From contig JAPDRO010000001.1 in the NCBI GenBank assembly GCA_030247885.1, positions 1,240,001-1,304,000 of the forward strand: a DNA stretch of 64,000 bases, in the 5' to 3' direction. The first letter of the stretch is position 1; each line of letters starts with the position of its first letter. Positions 22,880-34,938 of the stretch are shown here, piece after piece. Under the pieces are notes generated by a model. The model saw only the letters and a program-made list of their open reading frames with translations, was not told where the DNA came from and ran no database searches. Source of the DNA: Taxawa tesnikishii (nom. ined.) (taxonomy: Eukaryota > Ascomycota > Dothideomycetes > Dothideales). Position numbers and translations under genes: made by a program.

Positions 22880-23597
22880 GACGATGTGGCTTGTGGTGAA
22901 AGAGATGGTGCGCGGTACAGCACTGTATCTACACAGCACAGTACAGGATGGAAGAGTTCAGGTCATGGTGCGCTGTAGTGGTGAAAGAAGTATATGCAAT
23001 GACAGGTTGCACGGGGGCTTTTGTCGAGTCAAGCACTGCCAAAAAGCCAGCTCACCCAGATGCGATGTTTGCTCGGTTTGATCCGCGGCACGTGACTGAG
23101 ACGTGTTTATAATGATGACAACTCGGCATCGTATCATAGTCAAAGGGCTGGCTCGCTTCGTTGTAGTTAGCTTCGTAGGACATGACACCAAAGGCGTCCA
23201 TTAGATAGATGGCAGTAGAACGAGACCTGTTCCAAAGCTGCAACGAAGATTGCGGGCATGTAATGTTCTCGTTGGCTTGCAACAGACGCCTATCTACCTG
23301 AGAGCGCGGGCTACCGTCATCATATTAAACAGCAAATGATCCACAGCGATGTCGGCCAGATGCGGCTGGGCGTGTCGATTACCTACGTCCGAGTGAGGTA
23401 AGTGGGGGTTGCGTGCGGGACGGGAAGAAATGTTGGTTGTGCAGTCAACCGCTGCAAGTGCCTTGAATCGTTGTACGACTCACATCCTGATTCTGCCCTG
23501 TACACTCCACTCCTACCTATTCTTTTCCTTACGATTGATCAACTTCAATTGACACGAACACATACGCATACACAATTTCTCTCCAAAAGCCGCCAAG
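22880..23597. promoter_or_regulatory. Divergent promoter between der1 and LYS9
   Basis: A 718-bp head-to-head spacer. A CACGTG E-box occurs at 23089-23094, and a CGACTCAC sequence near 23476-23483 is one mismatch from the Gcn4/CpcA site TGACTCA, which would fit cross-pathway control of a lysine gene. The last 60 bp before LYS9 is CA/CT-rich. The assignments are inference. Confidence 0.35.
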
Positions 23598-25248
23598 ATG
23601 GATGCTATGCTCACCGTGCTTGGTTCCTCCAAGTGAGTTAGTCGCCTGGTACTTCCAAGCGAGGCTGCTTTGACCAGTCATGCGCTCAGTGTATGGTATA
23701 TCAACCAGCAGCTCTAACTGATCAACAGGAAGGTTCTCCTTCTTGGAGCCGGCTTCGTCACTCGCCCGACTGCCCAGATCCTCAGCGATGCTGGCGTGCA
23801 AGTGACCGTGGGTAAATCCACTCCGTCCCGTTGACTACCTGCTCGCATCCGCTCACAGCATTGACAGCATGCCGTACGCTTGAGTCGGCCAAGAAGCTCT
23901 CCGAGGGCCTGAAGAACTGCTACCCAATCTCCCTCGACGTCAACGACACCGACGCCCTGGAGCACGAGGTTGGCAAGAACGCCGTTGTCATCAGCTTGAT
24001 CCCCTACACCTACCACGCCACCGTTCTCAAGGCCGCCATCTCCCAGAAGAAGCACATGGTTACAACCTCATACGTCTCTCCAGCCATGATGGAGCTGGAT
24101 GCTCAGGCGAAGGAGGCTGGCATCACCGTCATGAACGAGATCGGTCTTGACCCGGGTATCGACCATCTCTATGCTGTCAAAACCATTGATGAGGTCCACA
24201 AGGCGGGCGGCAAGATCACAAGCTTCCTCAGCTACTGCGGAGGTCTCCCAGCGCCTGAGCACAGCGACAACCCACTCGGCTACAAGTTCTCGTGGAGCAG
24301 TCGCGGCGTTCTCCTCGCTCTTCGCAACGCAGCCAAGTTCTACAAGGACGGGCACATCGTCGATGTGCCTGGCCCAGAGCTTATGGGAACCGCCAAGCCC
24401 TATTACATCTACCCCGGCTACGCCTTCGTCGCCTACCCCAACCGTGACTCTACTCCATACAAGGCACGCTACAACCTCTTCGATGCTGACACCATTATCC
24501 GTGGTACTCTGCGCTACCAGGGCTTCCCCGAGTTCGTTCGCACATTGGTGGACTTGGGTTTCCTCAGCGATGAAGAGAAGGACTTCCTGAAGCCGGGCAG
24601 AGACCACAGGCTCAGCTGGAGGGAAGCCACATCGAAGATCCTTGAGGCTACAAGCAGAGCGGAGGAGTAGGACGATCCCGTCTTCGTGGATGGACGGTTT
24701 CGCTAACCTTGTTTAGGGACCTTGTCTCGGCCATTAGCTCCAAGACCAAGTTCCAGGATACCGACGAGAAGGATCGCGTCCTCGACGGACTGAAGTGGCT
24801 CGGACTGTTCTCCGACGACGACATTATCCCTCGTGGCAACCCGCTTGACACCCTCTGCGCTACCTTGGAGCAGAAGATGCAGTACGAGGTTCGTCACTAG
24901 ATCCCCTCCCCTTCACCCACGGACACACACTGACCACCGCCGCAGGAGGGTGAGCGCGACTTTGTCATGCTGCAGCACAAGTTCGAGATCCAGCACGCCG
25001 ACGGCAGCCACGAGACCCGCACGTCAACTCTGTGCGAGTACGGTGTGCCAACAGGCTCCGAGGGCTACAGCGCCATGGCCAAGCTGGTCGGTGTACCTTG
25101 CGCCGTTGCCGTTCTCCAGATCCTGGATGGCAAGCTCACCGAGAAGGGTGTTATTGCACCTATGAGCCCTGCCATCGTCGAGCCCTTGAGGTTGGAGCTC
25201 AAGGAGAAGTACGGCATTGAGATGAAGGAGAAGAGCTTCCATCATTAG
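23598..25248 (+). CDS. LYS9: Saccharopine dehydrogenase (NADP+, L-glutamate-forming), lysine biosynthesis
   Basis: Penultimate step of the fungal alpha-aminoadipate pathway: joins glutamate and aminoadipate semialdehyde to give saccharopine, cytosolic. Exons 23598-23632, 23729-23811, 23868-24666, 24717-24888 and 24946-25248 give 463 residues, the usual length (about 450). The Rossmann motif VLLLGAGFVTRP lies near residue 14. Family blocks follow: VISLIPYTYHA, HMVTTSYVSPAM, NEIGLDPGIDHLYA, SYCGGLPAPE, KFSWSSRGVL and, at the end, EYGVPTGSEGYSAMAKLVGVP. All four introns are 50-96 bp with GT-AG ends. The reading frame is intact, unlike several neighbours. Confidence 0.97.
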
Positions 25249-25651
25249 ATGTGGTAGATAGCTTTTCCTTGACCTTGACTGAACGCTGGATCATGAATCA
25301 AACAGACTATTTCACGCTAGCACAAGGCGGCACGCATCTGAGAATTTCGTGCACAACAAGCCCTGGTGAGGCCTGCGGTCGTGAACAATGTTTTTAAGAG
25401 ATGCCAATTATGGCTACCGTACATGTAAAACAAAGCAGGGTATCTTCACCCACGCCGTTGCCGTTGCCGCTGCTCCTGCTTCCTTCGAATCGCAACGTAC
25501 AAAATCTGTCGCTTGTCATGTGAGAGCCGAGCAAAGGAGATAGGGAAGCAAGCCCAAAGACAGTAGAAGTAAAGCAAGATGGAAGCATGATCACATGAAG
25601 ACGCCCACGCCAAACACGCAGAACCAGTTAAACTAAGAGCAATCAGATCGA
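25249..25651. other. Convergent 3' spacer between LYS9 and the C2H2 gene
   Basis: 403 bp of 3' flanks. No ORF or repeat is supported. Confidence 0.3.
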
Positions 25652-28000
25652 TCAACAGCACCCCGTGCCTTGAACGCAGTTCGTTCTACTCTGTTTCCTG
25701 GGAGCACCACCAGAGGAGCCACCGTCATCATCTCCCGGTAGATCGTTGCGACTCCGCTTCCTAGGTTGTGACGGTTCGTCATGACTATTCCTCCTACTTT
25801 GTGTGTTTTCTTTCAGCCGGTCCGGGACCTTCTTCCAAATCTCGCGCATGGGCTTGTTCATCTCCAGGCAGATCCAATCCTCGATTATGTTGGCGCTGTT
25901 TTCGGGATCGTCGAAGTGCTTACCGATGTGATCGAATCTCTGGGTATGGACGTCGATGTCGAGTTGGAATGGCGATGGTTTGATTTCCTTGCAGAAGCCG
26001 CACCAGAAGGAGCCTTGGAAGTCGTGAGCAACGTGCACTGCGTCAACTTTCTCATCGTCCAGTGCATGTGACTCGTTCTCATGTTCTTTCTTGATGTGTT
26101 TGACGAATAACTCCCGATCGTAGAAGAGTTGGGCAGGCGTCGCAGAACTGCAGTCGTCGTAGCTGCAGCGCCACATCTCCTGCTGAAAGTGCTGTGAAAT
26201 CTCGTGCCGTTTCCAGTCATTTTTGCTTCCGAATCGCTTCCTGCACCTTGGATCTGTGCAACCGTAAGGCTTGGTGTGCCGTTTCATGTGCTTACTGTTC
26301 GTGAAGATCAGCTACTCGCTTAGGCGGCATATCCCTCAACATACGTTAGATCGCAAAGCCTGGGCTTGGTCTTCGGGCAACCGGGCTCCGGACATTTGAA
26401 GCTCCCTTCTGTAGATTGGGTAGACGTTTCGGACCTTGTCCGATCCACCTTGGCCTTCTCTAGTAGTTGATGACAATCATTCCGGGGGTCCAGTGAGATA
26501 TCACTGAAATCATCCAGGAAAATAGGTAGATAAGTCTGACAGTTGATGTCAGCAATAGCAGGCCCACCGAATGAGTCTCCGACTGGTTGAACAGGTTCCC
26601 CACCATTGCTAAGGTTGACCAAGGTCGTAGCTGCATAGCCTTGAGAGAAGGATGTGTTCTCATCTAAAGCGCCTTCACGACCCCCGAGCATAGAGCTTAG
26701 CAGGCTGTTGTTCCTCGCCGGGAAACTCGGGAACCTATCGCCAGTCATCGGAATATCGTCAGGAAAATCTGATTCACCTTGCTGAACGCTGTACCCGAAC
26801 AGGTATTGAGCAGAAGCTGGATCAGAGTTGGGACCTTGGACAAGGTCATGGACAGTATCAGCGCCAGCCACGGAGCTTCCGCCATGCTCGGAACGTGTTC
26901 CTTCACCCTTTCCTTGGCGATGCTTTTGCTTTGACCGGCCAAGTTCCTGAAGCTCAAAAGAGTTGGAGTGTGCTCCGACCTAACACGTACGCGTCAGCAA
27001 TACTCATGCCAAGGTACGTTAACTCTACCCACCTAGATACACAAGCGTCTACGTCCTGCTTGGGTACGTCTTTGTGTGTCCTTTCCACATGTGCCTTGAA
27101 ATTATCTTTTCGATCCCATATCTTGTCGGCTTTGGAGCAATGCGGAACGATACATCGGTAGTATTTGCCAGCTCCATGCTGCGGCAGCATAACATGTTTG
27201 GCCTTCTGGTGCCTCTCCAGATCGTTTTGAGTAGCGAAGCCGCTGCTTGTGCAGCCTTCGACGTCGCACTTGAAGGGTTTTGTGTGTGTCTGCTCGTGCT
27301 TCTTTTGCTCGGACTTGTTCCTAGGTATTCTCTCTTCTTCTTTCTCTTTCCAACAGTATGGGCACCGTGGTAGAGGTTGACCTGTCCTGGAGGATGCCTT
27401 AGAGTAGCCGGTAGATACTGACGATGCGCGTGGTCTCGTCCGAGATGCCCGCCGTTGTCTGCTTGCCCGGGAGTTCCCGGCGGTCGGACTCAGAAACTGA
27501 GGATGTACATCCTTATTTGGACTTGTTGTTGAAGCTAGTGGTCTGCCACTTGAGTAATAAGCAGAGTCCTGGTTCGAGCATCCGGAGGAACTACGAACGT
27601 CAAATCCCGAGGATGATCTTTGCTGCAGGGAAGGCGTGCCCGGGCGACGTGGTGTTGAATCTCCTTGTAAAGGGTGCCAAGGGTCAGCGTCCACGTGTGA
27701 GAACTGGCTAGCAAAACGGGTAAGATCCTGAGGATTGAAGTACACATCGTTGGGAGAGAGATTCGATGTTTGGGGGCCAAATTGCCATGCCGAAGTGCCC
27801 ACGTGTAATGTACTGTGTTCCATCATACTCGGGTCCTGACTGAAGGAGAAACCAAAGTCTTGCTCGACATCGTCCAGAGGCACCGATCCTTGCAGGTCCC
27901 ATGTGCCAGTGCCTGTCGCCTCCTGGTACGAGGGTGCCTGCATGTCGCGTACGGGAACCCGTGGATAATGTCCCTGTTGCTGCCCGTGCCTGTAACTCAT
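25652..28000 (-). CDS. C2H2 zinc-finger protein with two separate finger clusters
   Basis: Probable nuclear DNA-binding regulator of about 745 residues. Exons 28000-27041, 26979-26345 and 26294-25652. The N-terminal about 210 residues are Ser/Gln/Pro-rich. Cluster 1 (about 215-310) has CPYC...H-x4-H, the KPFKCDVEGCTSSGFATQNDL finger with H-x4-H, and a third CIVPHCSKADKIWDR finger ending HVERTH. Cluster 2 (about 505-590) has FKCPEPGC...H-x3-H and YGCTDPRC...H-x4-H, with more Cys/His pairs further on (CSYDDC, CGFC). Intron 2 lies inside a cluster-2 finger (CDLT/KHMKRH), which confirms the junction. Intron 1 uses the weaker donor GTATCT to keep frame. The tail is basic. The target is unknown. 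Confidence 0.8.
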
Positions 28001-28986
28001 CTTACTTTTTCAAGGCTACGAACGGCAACGTCAGTATGCTGTACTACATTGCACCGAAGCCGGACTTGTCAAGCTTAAGACACTTGTACGAAAATACGAC
28101 TACGCAGTGTTCTTGATACGACATGACGCGGGAAAAGCGGGAAAAGACCATCACACTGTTCGCAGACATGTCGTTTAGACGGAAAGTGTACCAACCTCGA
28201 GAAGAGTGGATCAAAGCCCGAGGCCGAGGCAGCAGCAATGCCACTAGATGTATTGTTGTCCACAGCGAACAAACGGCGAGTGTGAATGATGGATTCGATG
28301 AGGCAGACAATGAGAGGCGCAGAAGACGAAGATCAAACAGTTGAAAGAAAAGATAAGTGGAAGTGGAACATATCTGAGACGGGTGGAAAGGGCGGTCGGG
28401 AGATCGCGCAGCGGGGCGTAACGGGGTCAGCACCGGTATCACGATGGTGTAAACCGGAGAGGAGTAAATGTGAGGCTTACGCACTCACCATGCAAAATAG
28501 CGCACGCCGCGACAAGGTCAGATGGTTGCAGGATGTGTAGTTGCCTGGTTGCCTTGTTCTCTTGGCTATGTTTGATTGGATGCGGAGTCGAACCGGAGAG
28601 GCCGCCTTGCTTTGTGGGCCGCGACACGAGAACACAGTGCAAGGACGGCCGGGAGGCTGGTATGAACACGAGATACTATCGATCGAACCTTTCACAGGGA
28701 TGTATTTGATCACTGCACTTTCACTTCCGCCCTGATGAGGACGAAATGTCGCAACACAGTACGCCCTCCCGAAGGTCAAAACAAGAGTAGCAGTGCATTC
28801 ATACGTCTCTCCATATCGGTTCAAACGATCGGCTTATTGTGAGGCAAAAAGATTATCACTTTGGTACACTACCTGAAATACTGCAGTAACTGTGACATGA
28901 GTCTTATCGTAGCCGGTTTGATAGTGACTGAACATTGAGTCATCATGGCCCTTGCTCTGCAAAAGTTGTTCTTCACTCAAGCTCCT
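28001..28986. other. 5' region of the C2H2 gene and 3' flank of tspO
   Basis: About 1 kb without supported genes. Overlapping short open frames on both strands lack motifs and conserved splice sites. Confidence 0.3.
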
Positions 28987-29701
28987 TCACTCGTCCTTCT
29001 CGTCGACAAACTTGGTCTCGTGAGACTTGGCCGATTTAGGCTTCTCCTTGTCGCCAAAGTCCCAGTCGTTCAAGTAACCAGTTCCCGCACTCAGGTAAGT
29101 AGCGAAGCTGAGCCAGCCAATGTATGGAGCAAGCGCCCATCCTGCGACCTCGTCAACTTGGCCCCAGATGTATGTCATATAACTGGTGAGGCCTGTCAAC
29201 GCTACAATATCTACGGTGGCTTCGATAGGACGCTTAAAGCGGAAGAACAGAGGCATCCAGATGAGATTCAAGCCGAGTTGGATGGTGTAGAGAGTGGCAC
29301 CTTGCTTTGACGAACCGGTCAGCGAGTGCAAAACGTACGCAAAACTAGGGCAAACACACCTTGGTGAGCTCCACCTTCCTTGGGTCGAACGAAGAGTTCA
29401 TGCCGGTGTTCCACGCCCTGTATGATGCATAGCCCATTGAAGCATAGAGCAGTGTCCACATTGGTCCGAATACCCATGGTGGAGGTCGGAGAGGAGGCTG
29501 TTTCAAGGAGAGATAAGTCTTTTGCGTTTCACTTGCTAGAAGCCGGGTACATAAGCGCTTGCGACGAGGCGTTGGTCCTGCTCACGTACGTCTTGTCGAA
29601 AAGCCAACCGCTGTTCCGAGGGCAACTGGGAGGAGAATCGAAGCAGCTGGTTGCTCGAAGATGTAACCCGGAAGGGTCATTGAGGGTATATAGGCCGTCA
29701 T
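28987..29701 (-). CDS. TspO/MBR (translocator protein) family membrane protein
   Basis: Five-helix membrane protein, probably binding tetrapyrroles or lipids; in fungi reported in mitochondria or ER. Exons 29701-29590, 29535-29360 and 29304-28987 give 201 residues. The junction of exons 1 and 2 yields GFSTRPSETQKTYLSLKQPP, then the signature PPLRPPPWVFGPMWTLLY and MGYASYRAW. Exon 3 starts QGATLYTIQLGLNLIWMPLFF and continues through a helix with TYIWGQVD and WLSFATYLSAGTGYLND. The C-terminus is Lys/Glu-rich. Introns of 54-55 bp carry GTACGT/TAG and GTGTGT/AAG. Divergent from ARS2. Confidence 0.92.
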
Positions 29702-30602
29702 GTTTTGTGACCGTTCTTCCTTTTCCCAAATACCGGCTGCTGCTAATCTGTCAGGTGGAGGAGTCGCTGCGGTTTTGGACTCGCGGGGTAGAGCTTGCGT
29801 TGGTGTTGGCACGGTTGTCTTTGAGTAAGCAGGAGGCAACAAGTGAAACGTAGGCTGGCGGGTGATCGAAGACTCCTCTTCAGAGGTTTCTGTGTTCAGC
29901 TGTACAAGGCAGGGCGGGGGTTGAGTTGTATCACGTCCTATCCAGTTCCTGGCGCAATGACGCTCGATCACCCGAGTTGGAGAGCTGCGCCCTGCTTCTG
30001 CTTTGAAGCTTCCCCACACGTTTCGGTAAACGCCGATCCCGGATGTCTGTGCGTCAAGCGCAGCACGCGCTGGACCTCTGTGCTCCGCTACCGTACCGAG
30101 AGACTCACTCTCACTCTCACTTCCTCTCCACCAACACCCACCAAATCTGAGGGCTCGTTGCTGTATAACACACCGCACATTGATTCAGCAATTGTTCGTA
30201 TTATCCTTTCTCTCTGTTATCGACGCCCCTCCTTTGCTTGATCGATCCGTATCTCTGCCTGCCTAGCCGCCTACTGCCCAGTCAATGGTCTATCAAGAGA
30301 CCCACCCACATTATATATAGTCTCTCTTCGACTTGCGCATCTCTTATCACTTTTTCACGTTCTTGATACAGCAACCTTTCTATCCGTCTCTTATTCGCGT
30401 TCTCTTTCGAGCTACATTTCTAACGCGACATGGCTATCAGCAGCGCGCTTCAAACCCTCCTTATCCTCCGACTACCTCCTCCAATCACCTAACCCCACCA
30501 AAGCCGCATCGACACACTCACGACAAGACTTTGTCTACTCTCATTGATCAGTGGACAGTGGAAGCCTCATCTTTAGCACCCATCCCATTGACGCGTACCG
30601 CA
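29702..30602. promoter_or_regulatory. Divergent promoter between tspO and ARS2
   Basis: 901 bp head to head. A TATA-like ATTATATATAGT lies at about 30310-30321, followed by a long pyrimidine-rich (CT/CA) leader to the ARS2 ATG, a common fungal layout. Confidence 0.45.
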
Positions 30603-33326
30603 ATGGAGGGTTACAACGTCTACGGCAGAACCTCACCACGTGTCGAGAGTCGTGACCGAGACGGCTACTCGCGCGATTCACGCGATGTCTACAGGGATAG
30701 GCGCAGGTCACCTGGTTAGTCACCAGCAGCTCAATTGAACGTGAACATCGTGTGTTGACAATTTTCAGGTCCAGATCGGCGACGTGGAGGCCGCGGCCGG
30801 TCGCGCTCACCTGTACAGATTGACAGATACCAGCCATCGGACCGTCTGTCGCGCGACGATTACTCCAACAATCGCCGGGATGACTACGCCCGTACTCGAC
30901 GCCGTTCATCACCAAAAGCCCCTCCAGACATCGACAGATACGTGCCCGGCGACGAGCCGATGGTCCAGCGTCCAATTCCTACCAACCAGCTCAGAGATCC
31001 TTTGCTCGAAAACACACAAGTAGGCTTCAGTTACTTCGCTGAATGGTGGAAGTCAGAACAAGAGATCAAAGCGGCTCGTGAAAGGCAGAAGAATGGAGGT
31101 CGTCGGGTGGAACCTGCCATTCCAGACTCGCGCGAAGAGCAGAGGGCGAAAATTCAGGCTGCGTACGATCAATACAAGCTCAACTGGAACGCTCGAATGG
31201 CGAAGCAGTTTGTACACGCGCACAAGTACGATACATGGTTTCGTGAGCGCTATGTACCCGATTTGCGCGAGCCGCTTCGTGCGCGCATGATGGGGTACAG
31301 ACGTGGGCTATACGAGCTCTGGGATGCGGATCTGCAAGCTGGGACGTTCGACGCTTTTACGCTGGAAGGAATATACAAGAGTGAAAGCAATGGTGTTGGC
31401 GGAATCGTGGAGAAGGAAGAGGGCGAGGCAACAGCTGCTGCCGAGGTTCTTGCTGTATCCGATCTTCTGCCAACCAAGGGCGGCGATCTTCGCGACCCGG
31501 TTGCGTTTCAGCCGACACTGCTCGTCAAGACCATCGCGCCCGTGGTCTCACGCGATAAGATGGAGGCTTTCTGCAAAGAGCATCTTGGTGAAGGAGAGGG
31601 CGGCTTCAAGTGGCTCAGCCTAAGCGATCCGAATCCTTCGAAGAAGTTTCACCGGATGGGCTGGATCATGCTCAACCCTGGTCCAGATCAACTAGCAGAG
31701 GACGCACCACAGGAACGTCGCGAAAGCCGGGATGAAGATGGTGAAGAAGTCATAAAGGGTGAGGGCGAAGAAGAGAAGCCAACTGCCCTGTTGACTGTCT
31801 CTGATGTTGCGCTCAGCAAGATCAACAACCAGACAATTCAGGATCCAGACAAGGGTGACTTTACGGTTCATTGCGGCATACACCGTGCTCCTGAGCTTCC
31901 AAGGAAGAAAGCACTGTGGGACTTGTTCTCTGCTCCAGAACGCGTTACGAGAGACCTGGAGCTTGCAATCCGATTAGTGAATAAGCTGGATTCAGAGATG
32001 GGCGCTGAGTACAGTGGAGTCGTCAAGGTGGAGCAGCGAGTCGAGGAGCTTGCTGGCAAAGGAGAGCTCCAACCGCCCATTGTGGGCCCCGGCACGAAGC
32101 CACCCAAGGACGAAGATGCAGACATGGAGGAAGGTGAAGAGGAGGAAGTCACCTACGACGATGAGACTGACGATGAGGAGCTTCTGATCACGAAGAAGAA
32201 GCTGGATCTTCTGATCGAGTATCTTCGCCGGGTTTTCAACTTCTGTTTTTACTGCGTCTTCGAATCAGACTCCGTGCACGAACTGCAGCGCAAGTGTGCT
32301 GGTGGTCATCTCCGCCGTCCACGAGCCAGCCTGACAACGGCGGCTAAGGAGGCCGCCAGAGCAAGCACGACCGGCGAAGCGTTTTCGCTCAAGCGGCAAG
32401 AATCCAACGTGGATGATGATGCCGAGGGTTCTCCAGTGCAAGAACGCAAGCCGACGAAGAACTTTGGCGGCAAAGTTCAACTGCAGAAGGCATTCAACTG
32501 GGTCAAGACGTTCGAGGAAAAGCTTTTCCAGATTCTCGAACCAGAGAACGTTGATTTGAAGAAGTTAGGAGGCAAGCCGATTGAAGAAGGACTAGAAGAG
32601 GAATTGAGTAAATTTGTCAAGCAAGAAGACGAAGCGAAGTTCCGGTGTAAGGTGCCGGAGTGCACAAAGCTGTTCAAGGCCGAGCACTTCTGGCGCAAGC
32701 ATGTGGAGAAGAGGCACTCCGAGTGGTTTGACACACTCAAGGCAGACGTAAGTTCACAGGCATTTGCAGTGGATGTCTGGTGTGTCAAAGCAGGGAAGCT
32801 GACCGTCTTGTTATAGATCGAACTCATCAACCGCTATGTCCTAGACCCAGCACGTCTCGCACAGGGCCGCAACGACGCCAGCAGCAACGGTCACTTCCCT
32901 ATAAAGGACATGCAATCGGGCACGCCCCGCGGCTTTGCTCTCAACAACATGACTTTCTACAACAATGGCATGACCGCCTCCGCCGCGGGAGCTTTTGGAA
33001 ACCCCTTCGTTGGCGGTGGCTTCTCCGTACCCATGGCTCAAAGCTGGGGCATGGATCATGGTGTGGGCCCTATGCGGAACGGCATGCGGATGAACAACAT
33101 GCGTGCCTCTGGTCCATACGACCGCAACCGTGACGGCAGGAGAAGCTTCGGCGGTAGACTCACCCCACCTAGGACGCTTGGCGGAAGAGGCCGAGGACCA
33201 AGTTTCACGGAAGGTGGAGTAGGCACGTTTGGCCCTAACAGCAGTGTCGAGGGCAGGACGATGAAGAGCTATAATGACCTTGATGCGGCTGGCGCGTCGC
33301 AAGGAGGTGGAGAATTGAACTATTAG
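30603..33326 (+). CDS. ARS2/SERRATE-like RNA effector zinc-finger protein
   Basis: Nuclear scaffold that links capped RNA to processing, export or decay (ARS2 in animals, SERRATE in plants, Pir2 in fission yeast). Exons 30603-30714, 30769-32747 and 32817-33326; 866 residues in an intact frame. The order fits the family: an Arg/Ser/Asp-rich N-terminus, a helical domain starting at GFSYFAEWWKSEQ, the RRM-like middle with acidic inserts, the LLEYL-type block FCFYCVFESDSVHELQRKC, then the single zinc finger CKVPEC...H-x4-H near residue 680, and a Gly/Met/Asn-rich tail ending in Arg-Gly repeats. The introns are 54 and 69 bp. The small ORFs inside are shadows. Confidence 0.92.
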
Positions 33327-33557
33327 ATTGGTACTTGATGAGGGAAGGAGGAACTCGAGGATGCAATATCACAAGCCAAGTTTGGGATGGGCAACATATT
33401 CTTGTGCCATGGTCGCTTCCAGCAGATTGGTTGGTACGTGTGCGAGTATTTGGGTTCTGTGTGCGCTTTATACAAAAGACTTTCAATGTGAGAAGGCTCG
33501 CGACCGTTACTTTTGTCGGAATGATACTACCAAAGCAGTAGCAACAAATTGATCAAT

Positions 33558-33795
33558 TTACTCGCTTGACCATAGACTGTGAGACGTTCGACCGCGTGCT
33601 CTTGAAAGGACGGTCAACCAGCACTTACAACAGGCTAAAAATCCCGGCGTGTCGCTTGTAGCGCACAAATGTGCTGTCTGAATCTCCAATCGTCTGCTGC
33701 TCGTACGACGGCGTCTTGACCTTCGTGCCATCTATTTCCACTTGCGGAAGAGACGGACGGTGACGGCCTATTAGGAAACACCGGCATCCGAACAT
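33558..33795 (-). CDS. Tiny two-exon gene, 61-residue hypothetical protein
   Basis: Exons 33795-33629 and 33576-33558 give 61 residues starting MFGCRCFLIGRHRP and ending LFLWSSE. The 52-bp intron has a perfect donor GTAAGT and an acceptor CACAG, with frame kept across a split Phe codon. The middle (VEIDGTKVKTPSYEQQTIGDSDSTF) has natural composition and no Cys; the two Cys are at the start. No family is recognised. It sits tail to tail with ARS2 (231 bp). The coding claim rests on ORF plus intron only. Confidence 0.5.
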
Positions 33796-33940
33796 GTTTC
33801 ATCAAGCACTACGAACTTTTCCTTGCTGTATATAGTTACCGACGTGATAGGTCCTTGTTAGGCCGCTCCGACCTCATCATATGGGCCCTTGCTCTCCTCA
33901 GAAGCAGCGTCGAACACATCTACCTGCTGCGGTGTGCAAT

Positions 33941-34033
33941 CAAGCAAGCAGTTCGTTTTGCAAGCAAACAAGCATATCCCACCAGATTAGGCAAGCAAGC
34001 AAGCAAGGGGCCAGATGCTTGTTTGTTTGCTTG
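33941..34033. repeat. CAAG-rich simple repeat with inverted arms
   Basis: CAAG units at 33941-33948 and 33992-34007. Arms CAAGCAAACAAGCAT (33961-33975) and ATGCTTGTTTGTTTGCTTG (34015-34033) are inverted copies with a four-base extension in the right arm, able to form an imperfect hairpin with a 39-nt loop. It lies exactly where the NCS1 pseudogene sequence stops. Confidence 0.75.
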
Positions 34034-34037
34034 TAGA

Positions 34038-34870
34038 CTACACCGAATTGAGCAACGATCCAGTTGAGTAGACGATCTCTCACAGGAGCGTGATCCAGCC
34101 TGCTGTTACCGTGATGGCTGTGACTCCTTGCCGAATGTTGATGTATTTGGGAAAGAGATTGGTGAATTCGTTCGATGCGCTCATGACGTTGGCAGACAGG
34201 TTGGTACCGAGTTGTGCAACGCAAAGCCTACGAAGAATGCACCGCATCTTCCCCCGGACCCTGCCATTGAGCAGCAAGGCCAAGAAAATCTCAGATGTAT
34301 CCGCCATACACAATCTTCGCCGAAGAGGTACTGTTGGCTCCAAAGAGACACAGTACAATGGAGATTAATGGAAGGACAGGCCTTGCCAATAAGCGTCCTG
34401 TAGTTCTGCAGATAACGTGTGAAACCTGACAGGTTTGTAGCAATGGTCGCCTATCCGCTCGTCGCGCTCATCATACTTATAGAATCAACCAGGATCTCTT
34501 GAACCATGGGCTTTATACTCTTGGTTCCAGATATCGTCGGTGCCGCCGGCCTTCGAGATCATTGCAACAATGGTGGTAACAGCGACAACAGTGACAACGA
34601 CGGACTTCAACCAGAAGAACCACTTCAACTTGTGAGGCGGAGCCAAGAACGGGATATGAAAACTCCACAAAAGGAAATAAGCATCCAATCTCTGAGTTAT
34701 CGAACCCGATGGCCAATGGCCAAACAACGATGCCCCAGCAGCCAGGTCAACAACCAATGATGGTGGTCTGAACGAAATGTCGATACCTCTCAAGCGCTGT
34801 TCTTCATCAATGCTCTGCATTGTTCTGGCAATCATCATGTAACTCCCGCCAGACATGGACTCCACCTCGC
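34038..34870 (-). pseudogene. NCS1-family (uracil/allantoin/uridine) permease pseudogene, both ends missing
   Basis: Remains of a plasma-membrane nucleobase/allantoin transporter (Fur/Dal type). Successive fragments in all three minus frames match the family in order: FHIPFLAPPHKLKWFFWLK, ISKAGGTDDIWNQEYKAHGS, SWLIL, ATIATNLSGFTRYLQN, TSSAKIVYGGYI, GLAAQWQGPGE, then QLGTNLSANVMSASNEFTNL with FPKYINIRQG, and EIVYSTGSLLN. Several stops fall at conserved Trp codons (TGG to TAG or TGA), as expected from G-to-A changes, plus multiple frameshifts. The N-terminal about 180 and the C-terminal residues are absent. It can not make a functional carrier. Confidence 0.85.
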
Positions 34871-34938
34871 TCTCTGGTAGTGAGTGTTGCCTTCGTTTAG
34901 CCAATTGTCAAACTTGACTAAAATGACCATGGTATCCA

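Noticed and set aside
28560-28640. Possible tRNA on the minus strand (GGTTCGACTCC-like T-loop)
   Set aside because: The T-stem does not pair and no matching acceptor stem was found.
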